NCBI GenBank assembly: GCA_052387815.1
Contig: JBQTIU010000054.1
Location: 1-45,512, forward strand
Length of the DNA stretch: 45,512 bases
DNA from: JBQTIU01 sp052387815
Lineage (GTDB): Bacteria; Pseudomonadota; Alphaproteobacteria; CACIAM-22H2
Direction of reading: 5' to 3'
Positions 40,645-45,512 of the stretch are shown here, in pieces. How positions within the stretch are numbered: position 1 is the stretch's first letter; each line of letters starts with the position of its first letter. A program made the translations under genes and the position numbers. The notes beneath the pieces were generated by a model. That model searched no databases. It was not told where the DNA came from and worked only from the letters and a program-made list of their open reading frames with translations.

Positions 40645-41232
40645 ATGGCCAAGAAGACGGCGCGCAAGATCGGCAAGTCGGCGGGCCCCAGGCGGGCGGC
40701 TGGCCAGCCCGCGCGGACGGGCCAGGGACCAGCGGCCAAGGCGTCAGCCGGCCGGGAGGCCCAGCGCGAGGTCGAGCAATTCCTGTTCCGCCAAGCGGAA
40801 CTTCTCGACGGCGCCCGGTGGCGCGACTACATCGATCTGTTCGCCGAGGACGGCATCTACTGGATGCCCGCTTCGCCCGACCAGACGACCGGCGAGGGAA
40901 TGGCGTCGATCTTCTACGAGGACCGCGACCTGATGAGCGTGCGCATGAAGCGCATCACGCACCCGCATGCCTGGTCGCAGTCGCCGCTGTGGGGCACGAG
41001 CCATCTGGTGTCGAACGTGACGATCGAGAGGAAGGATCCGCGCAGCGGCGAGCTCGTCGTGCGCTCGCGCTTCCACATGATGGAGTTCCGGCGCGACGCC
41101 TCGCGGCATTTCGCCGGGTCCTACCTCCATCGCCTGCGCCGCACCGCCGGCGGCTACCGCATCAAGCTGCAGCGGGTCGACATGGTGAACGCGCAGGGGC
41201 CGTACGACTATGTACTTCAGGCTTGGGTGTAG
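40645..41232 (+). CDS. Aromatic-ring-hydroxylating dioxygenase, beta subunit
   Basis: Structural small subunit (195 aa) with the SnoaL/NTF2-like cone fold: EVEQFLFRQAELLDGARWRDYIDLFAEDGIYWMP near 43-76, RMKRITHPHAWSQSPLW near 105, and RFHMMEFRRDASRHFAGSYLHRLRR near 142. The first 35 residues are an unusual Lys/Ala/Arg-rich tail (KKTARKIGKSAGPRRAAG), longer than in most beta subunits. It is spaced 2 bp from the alpha gene. Confidence 0.92.
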   Translation: MAKKTARKIGKSAGPRRAAGQPARTGQGPAAKASAGREAQREVEQFLFRQAELLDGARWRDYIDLFAEDGIYWMPASPDQTTGEGMASIFYEDRDLMSVRMKRITHPHAWSQSPLWGTSHLVSNVTIERKDPRSGELVVRSRFHMMEFRRDASRHFAGSYLHRLRRTAGGYRIKLQRVDMVNAQGPYDYVLQAWV

Positions 41233-41280
41233 GCGGCGGCTGCGGTTCCTCGCACCGTCGCGTTCCAAGGAGGAAACATC

Positions 41281-42474
41281 ATGAGGAAGACAACGATACT
41301 GGCCGCGGCGGTCGCTCTGGCGGCGTCCGGCGCGGCGGCCGAAACCGTCAAAGTCGGCGTGGTTCTTACGTATTCGGGCCTCGGGGCGGAGTTCGGCCAG
41401 CAGGTCGACCGCGGCATGGAGATTTTCACCAAGCTCCATCCGCAGGCCTTCGGCAACCACAAGGTCGAGCTCATCAAGCGCGACAGCAAGACGCCGGACG
41501 GCGCAGTGGCGAAGACCTTGGTGCAGGAGCTGATCACCCGCGACGGCGTGCACATGGTGACCGGCTTCATCTACTCTCCCGACGCGCTGGCCAGCGCGCC
41601 GATCGTCACCCAAGGCAAGGTGCCGATGATCATCCTCAACGCCGGCACCGCCTGGATCACCAACCAGTCGCCCAACATCGCGCGCGTGTCGTTCAGCATG
41701 TGGCACTCGGGCTATCCGATGGGCGACCACGCCGCGACCAAGCTCGCCTGCAAGACCGCCGCCGTCGGCTACACCGACTACCCGCCGGGCAAGGACAGCC
41801 TCGAGGCCTTCACCGTCGGCTTCAAGGGCAAGGGCGGCAACGTGGTCGATGCGATCCCGATGGGCGGACCGGGCGCCGTGCCCGACTTCACGCCGTTCTT
41901 CCAGCGGGTGAAGGACGCCAAGCCCGACTGCTTCTACGTCTTCGTGCCGGCCGGCAACCATGCCGCGGCGGTGGTCAAGACCTACGACGAGCTCGGCATG
42001 CGTCAGGCCGGCATCAAGCTCATCGGTCCTGCCGACATCATCCAGGATACGAAACTGCAGGCGATCGGCGACAAGGCGGTCGGCCTGATCGTCGCCGGGC
42101 ACTACGCCGCCGACCTCGACAATCCGCAGAACAAGGCCTTCGTCGCGGCCTGGAAGCAAGCCTACGGCGCCGGTTCCACGCCCGACTTCATGGCCTCCGC
42201 CGGTTACGACGGCATGGCGGCGATCGCCCATGTGGTCAAGACGCTCGACGGCAAGATCGAGCTCGACAAGGCGATGGCCGCGCTCAAGGGCTGGACCTTC
42301 GACGGCCCGCGGGGCCGCGTCATGATCGATGCCAACACGCGCGACATCGTGCAGGACATCAAGATCATGCGCGTGGTCAAGCAGGGCGAGCGCATCGGCG
42401 TCGAGGTCATCGACCTCTACCCGCAGGTCAGGGATCCCTGCAAGCAGCTCAAAGTCGGCAGGTGCGCCGAGTAG
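41281..42474 (+). CDS. Branched-chain-type ABC substrate-binding protein
   Basis: Periplasmic ligand-binding protein of 397 aa (Peripla_BP_6 fold). The signal peptide KTTILAAAVALAASGAAA is cleaved near residue 20, before ETVKVGVVLTYSG. The ligand region VNxD-like YSPDALASAPIVTQGKVPMI and ASAGYDGMAAIAHVVKTLDG near 300 match the family. AAGGAGG lies 8 bases before ATG. Its position after the dioxygenase suggests that it brings in the dioxygenase substrate or a related aromatic compound (inference). Confidence 0.93.
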   Translation: MRKTTILAAAVALAASGAAAETVKVGVVLTYSGLGAEFGQQVDRGMEIFTKLHPQAFGNHKVELIKRDSKTPDGAVAKTLVQELITRDGVHMVTGFIYSPDALASAPIVTQGKVPMIILNAGTAWITNQSPNIARVSFSMWHSGYPMGDHAATKLACKTAAVGYTDYPPGKDSLEAFTVGFKGKGGNVVDAIPMGGPGAVPDFTPFFQRVKDAKPDCFYVFVPAGNHAAAVVKTYDELGMRQAGIKLIGPADIIQDTKLQAIGDKAVGLIVAGHYAADLDNPQNKAFVAAWKQAYGAGSTPDFMASAGYDGMAAIAHVVKTLDGKIELDKAMAALKGWTFDGPRGRVMIDANTRDIVQDIKIMRVVKQGERIGVEVIDLYPQVRDPCKQLKVGRCAE

Positions 42475-42500
42475 GCCCCGACAGCGCCGCGCTCGATCCC

Positions 42501-42532
42501 GCCCGGCCGTCGCGCGTTGGCGGCGGCCGGGC
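42501..42532 (+). terminator. Intercistronic hairpin after the binding-protein gene
   Basis: GCCCGGCCG (42501-42509) pairs with CGGCCGGGC (42524-42532) around a 14-base loop, followed by TTTCCTC. It may be a partial terminator or stabiliser that keeps the binding protein more abundant than the permease, a common arrangement. Confidence 0.55.
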
Positions 42533-42586
42533 TTTCCTCGACCTTCCCTCTTCCCCCGGCCGCCGCGCCCCGGGCCGGTAAGCCGC

Positions 42587-44476
42587 ATGGCGCCGTGGCT
42601 CAACACCGCGATCAGCATCGCGTTCGACGGCCTGGCCTACGGGATGATCCTGTTCATCATCTCGGTCGGCCTGTCGGTCACCATGGGGCTGATGGGGTTC
42701 GTCAACCTGGCGCATGGCGTCTTCGCCATGGTCGGGGGCTATGCGGCGGCGGTCCTCGTGACCCGGTTCGGGCTTCCCTTCCCGGCCGCCTTGCCGGCGG
42801 CGGCGCTCGCCGTCGGGCTTGCCAGCATCGTGCTCGAGCGTCTGGTCTACGCCCCGCTCTACAGCGCCGGCGAGCTCGAGCAGGTGCTGGTCAGCATCGG
42901 GCTCGTATTCATGGCGGTGGCGGTGGTCACGTTCGTCTTCGGTCCGGCGCCCATGACGCTGCCGGTGCCCGCCTACCTCAAGGGCCAGATCGACCTCGGC
43001 TTCCGCGCCTTTCCCACCTATCGCTTCCTGATGATCTGCGTCGGCCTCGGCATGATCGGCGCGCTGTGGTTCGCCTTCGAGCGCACCCAGCTCGGCGCGT
43101 GCATCCGCGCCGCGGTCGACAACCGGCGCATGGCGCAGTCGCTGGGCATCAACGTCGAGCGGCTGTTCACGCTCACCTTCGCGCTGGGCAGCGGACTCGC
43201 GGCGCTGGGCGGGGCGCTCGCCGTCGACATCGTCGGCTTGAGCCCGAGCTTCGCCTTCCAGTACCTCGTCTACTTCTTGGTCGTGGTCGCGGTGGGCGGG
43301 CTCGGCAGCATCCAGGGCGCCTTCTATGCGGCCCTCCTGCTCGGCACCATCGACAATGCCGGCAAGTATCTGTGGCCGGCCGGCGGGGCCTTCTTCATCT
43401 ACGTCGTCGCCGTCGCCGTGCTCCTCGTCCGGCCTTCCGGCCTGTTCGGCCGCGCCGGCGAGGCTGCGTCGGGGCCGCGTGGGCCGGCGCCCGCTTCGCC
43501 CGCCGAGCGCGAGGCGATCGGGCGCCGCCACCGCTGGCGCCCCGTCGAGGCGCTGCCGTGGCTGCTCGCCGTCGGCGCCTTCTTCGTCTTCCCCGGCTAC
43601 ATGGCGCTCGGCACGCAGGTCCTGATCTACATCCTGTTCGCGCTGTCGCTCGACCTCGTCGTCGGCTATGCCGGCATCGTCACCCTCGGGCATGCGGCCT
43701 TCTTCGGCACCGGCGCCTACGCGGCCGGCATCCTGGCGGCGCGCTACGGCTGGCAGGAGCCGGTGAGCGGACTCCTCGCCGGCGGCCTCGCCGCCGGCGT
43801 TGCCGGGCTGGCGTCGGGCTGGGTGCTGCTGCGCTACCACGGCTTGGCGCTGCTCATGCTGACCATGGCCACCGCCATCCTGCTGCACGAGTTCGCCAAC
43901 GTGGGCGCCGACCTGACCGGCGGCTTCGACGGCCTGCTCGGCATCGCCAACGCGCCGCTGCTGGGCCGCTTCGACTACGATCTGTGGGGCCACACCCACT
44001 ACGGGTACGCGCTGGCGGTTCTGTTCATCTGCTTCCTCGCCGTCCGCCGGATCAGCCATTCCTCGTTCGGACGCGCGCTGGTCGGCATTCGCGAGAACAT
44101 GCTGCGCATGCACGCCATCGGCTCGCGGGTGCATCTGCGCCTGGTGATCGTCTACGCGATCTCGGCGGCGATCGCCGGCATCGCCGGGGCGCTGTTCGCG
44201 CAGACCAACGCCTACGTCACGCTCGAGGTGCTGGGCTTCGTCACCTCGGGCAATGTCCTCATCATGCTCGTGCTGGGCGGCATGGGGCGTCTCTACGGCG
44301 CCTTCCTCGGCGCCGCGCTCTATGTTCTGCTGCGCAGCGAGCTCGCCAAGGCAAGCCCGGAGTTCTGGGAGCTCGGCGTCGGATTGGTGCTGGTCCTGGC
44401 CGTCCTGTTCGCGCGCGGCGGCCTGCTCGGACTGACCGATCTCCTCGCGCGCCGCCTGCGGCGAGGCCAAGCATGA
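42587..44476 (+). CDS. Fused LivH-LivM branched-chain-type ABC permease
   Basis: Inner-membrane permease of 629 aa joining two normally separate subunits. Residues about 1-295 are LivH-like (VGLSVTMGLMGFVNLAHGVFAMVGGYAA near 27, AVGGLGSIQGAFYAALLLGTIDN near 235). A polar linker, Pro/Ala/Arg-rich, spans about 296-325. Residues 330-625 are LivM-like (LSLDLVVGYAGIVTLGHAAFFGTGAYAA near 353, GIRENMLRMHAIG near 503). Both EAA-like cytoplasmic loops are present. The start MAPWLNTAIS follows the upstream hairpin, and the ATPase gene overlaps the stop (ATGA). Confidence 0.94.
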   Translation: MAPWLNTAISIAFDGLAYGMILFIISVGLSVTMGLMGFVNLAHGVFAMVGGYAAAVLVTRFGLPFPAALPAAALAVGLASIVLERLVYAPLYSAGELEQVLVSIGLVFMAVAVVTFVFGPAPMTLPVPAYLKGQIDLGFRAFPTYRFLMICVGLGMIGALWFAFERTQLGACIRAAVDNRRMAQSLGINVERLFTLTFALGSGLAALGGALAVDIVGLSPSFAFQYLVYFLVVVAVGGLGSIQGAFYAALLLGTIDNAGKYLWPAGGAFFIYVVAVAVLLVRPSGLFGRAGEAASGPRGPAPASPAEREAIGRRHRWRPVEALPWLLAVGAFFVFPGYMALGTQVLIYILFALSLDLVVGYAGIVTLGHAAFFGTGAYAAGILAARYGWQEPVSGLLAGGLAAGVAGLASGWVLLRYHGLALLMLTMATAILLHEFANVGADLTGGFDGLLGIANAPLLGRFDYDLWGHTHYGYALAVLFICFLAVRRISHSSFGRALVGIRENMLRMHAIGSRVHLRLVIVYAISAAIAGIAGALFAQTNAYVTLEVLGFVTSGNVLIMLVLGGMGRLYGAFLGAALYVLLRSELAKASPEFWELGVGLVLVLAVLFARGGLLGLTDLLARRLRRGQA

Positions 44477-45252
44477 TCGCGCCAGCCGCCGGCGTTCCGG
44501 CCCTCGAGACGCGCGCGCTCGACAAGTCGTTCGGCGCGCTCAAGGTGACCTGCGAGGTCGATTTCCGCCTCGAGCGCGGCGCGCGCCACGCCCTCATCGG
44601 TCCCAACGGCGCCGGCAAGACGACCTTCGTCAACCTGATCACCGGCCTGCTGCGGCCGAGCGGCGGCACGGTGCTGCTCGCCGGCCAGCCGGTGACGAAG
44701 CTGAGCCAAGCCGCCCGCGTGCGCCGCGGCATCGCGCGCACCTTCCAGATCAACCAGCTCTTCCGCAACCTGACTGTCATGGAGAACGTCTGCCTCGCCA
44801 TCGCCGAGCGCACCGGCGCCGGCATGGTGCTGTGGCGGCCGGCCGGGTCGCGTCAAGACGTCATGGACGAGGCCCACCGGCGTCTCGGCGCGTTCAACCT
44901 GGCGGCCGAGGCGCGCCGGCCGGTGCGCGAGCTGCCTTACGGGCTGCAGCGCCTGGTCGAGATCGCGATCGCGCTGTCGCTCGATCCCAAGGTGCTGCTG
45001 CTCGACGAGCCCGCGGCCGGCGTTCCGGCCGCCGAAAGCCATATGATCATCGACGCTCTCGATGCGCTCGATCCCTCGATCGCCGTGCTGATCATCGAGC
45101 ACGACATGGACCTCGTCTTCCGCTTCGCCCGCCGCATCACCGTGCTGGTCTCCGGCGCCGTGCTTGCCGAAGGCGCGCCCGCCGAGATCGCCGACCACCC
45201 GGAGGTGCGCGCCGTCTATCTCGGCGAATCGCGGACCGGGACGGGGCATTGA
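44473..45252 (+). CDS. LivG-type ABC transporter ATP-binding protein
   Basis: ATPase of 259 aa powering the fused permease. Walker A GPNGAGKTTF is near 43, the Q-loop TFQINQLF near 91, the signature is LPYGLQRLVEIA near 154 (usually YGQQR), and Walker B is VLLLDEPAAG near 174. The C-terminal IADHPEVRAVYLGE is the LivG ending. No LivF partner follows: the next 260 bases are repeats and the window ends. Either LivF lies beyond the window or this ATPase works as a homodimer. Confidence 0.94.
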   Translation: MIAPAAGVPALETRALDKSFGALKVTCEVDFRLERGARHALIGPNGAGKTTFVNLITGLLRPSGGTVLLAGQPVTKLSQAARVRRGIARTFQINQLFRNLTVMENVCLAIAERTGAGMVLWRPAGSRQDVMDEAHRRLGAFNLAAEARRPVRELPYGLQRLVEIAIALSLDPKVLLLDEPAAGVPAAESHMIIDALDALDPSIAVLIIEHDMDLVFRFARRITVLVSGAVLAEGAPAEIADHPEVRAVYLGESRTGTGH

Positions 45253-45270
45253 CCCGCCGGTTCCAACCCC

Positions 45271-45512
45271 GCCCGCGCGGGCGGTATGGAAACGGGCGGG
45301 TCTTGAGACCGGCGAGGCAACGCCTCGCCCCTACGACCGGGGGACGGCATTTCCCTTGTAGGGGCGGGTCTTTCGACCCGCCCGCGCGGGCGGTATGGAA
45401 ACGGGCGGGTCTTGAGACCGGCGAGGCAACGCCTCGCCCCGACGACCGGCGGACGGCATTTCCCTTATAGGGGCGGGGCTTTGGCCCCGCCCGCGCGGGC
45501 GGTCTCCGATGT
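45271..45512. repeat. 109-bp tandem repeat array at right edge
   Basis: A 109-bp unit starting GCCCGCGCGGGCGG begins at 45271, 45380 and 45489, the last cut by the window end. Each unit contains GGGCGGGTCTTGAGACC, GGCGAGGCAACGCCTCGCCCC, GACGGCATTTCCCTT and TAGGGGCGGG; units differ by a few bases. It is the same family as the array at 5160. Confidence 0.9.

Noticed and set aside
40744..42618. 624-codon minus-strand frame across the dioxygenase beta and binding-protein genes
   Set aside because: It crosses two convincing plus-strand genes and has no recognisable domain.
42449..44470. 673-codon minus-strand frame opposite the fused permease
   Set aside because: The translation is a charged Gln/Asp/Glu/Arg-rich antisense shadow, while the plus strand encodes clear membrane helices and permease motifs.
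45271..45512. CRISPR array at the right edge
   Set aside because: The 109-bp units repeat in full without variable spacers; this is a tandem duplication of palindromic repeats.

Overview
The window is about 45.5 kb of very GC-rich chromosomal DNA. It reads as an uncultured or little-studied alphaproteobacterium of Rhodospirillales type. The support is gene content largely confined to that class: trcR (DUF1013), DUF1192, DUF1465, COQ9, the split PntAA/PntAB transhydrogenase, L31 without zinc ligands, and a small heat-shock gene behind an RpoH-like promoter and a ROSE-type RNA thermometer. No tRNA, rRNA, CRISPR array, transposase or integrase was seen.

Layout. 1-5.2 kb: a fused indolepyruvate ferredoxin oxidoreductase (cut by the left edge), a small protein next to a wrecked retropepsin-like protease, and a nucleotide-sugar epimerase. 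5.2-13.6 kb: a long-chain acyl-CoA ligase divergent from an M3 oligopeptidase and an ABC1 kinase, then the pntAA-pntAB-pntB operon. 13.6-16.3 kb: rpsU, then a low-GC-looking island between a detached 5' piece of def and the intact def. The island holds an unidentified partial gene, a broken DUF1156 DNA methylase, an intact MNT-HEPN pair and the N-terminal stub of a DUF499 ATPase. I read it as the eroded remains of a DUF1156/DUF499 anti-phage operon. 16.3-22.5 kb: def-coq9, purE-purK, a cytosolic diguanylate cyclase, two YdcH-like proteins, a phosphofructokinase and a TIGR02444 protein.

22.5-25.1 kb: a second mosaic with the order FAD-oxidoreductase C-terminal fragment, MNT-HEPN pair, detached acyl-CoA synthetase 3' end, second FAD-oxidoreductase fragment, PIN toxin with antitoxin, intact acyl-CoA synthetase. 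The 132-bp synthetase end is present twice with one mismatch. 25-37.3 kb: acyl-CoA synthetase, propionyl-CoA synthetase, trcR, quinone oxidoreductase, 3-hydroxybutyrate dehydrogenase with a patatin, O-acetylhomoserine sulfhydrylase with a hydrolase, hsp20 and rpmE. 37.4-45.3 kb: an MsbA-like exporter, then a probable catabolic operon: Rieske dioxygenase alpha and beta subunits, a branched-chain-type binding protein, a fused LivH-LivM permease and a LivG ATPase.

Palindromic repeats built on GTAGGGGCGGGT...ACCCGCCC and GGCGAGGC...GCCTCGCCCCTAC lie at many gene ends and form short tandem arrays near 5.2 kb and at the right edge. The most novel pattern is that both toxin-antitoxin islands are bounded by partial direct duplications of a neighbouring housekeeping gene end, which suggests a shared insertion or cassette-exchange route.
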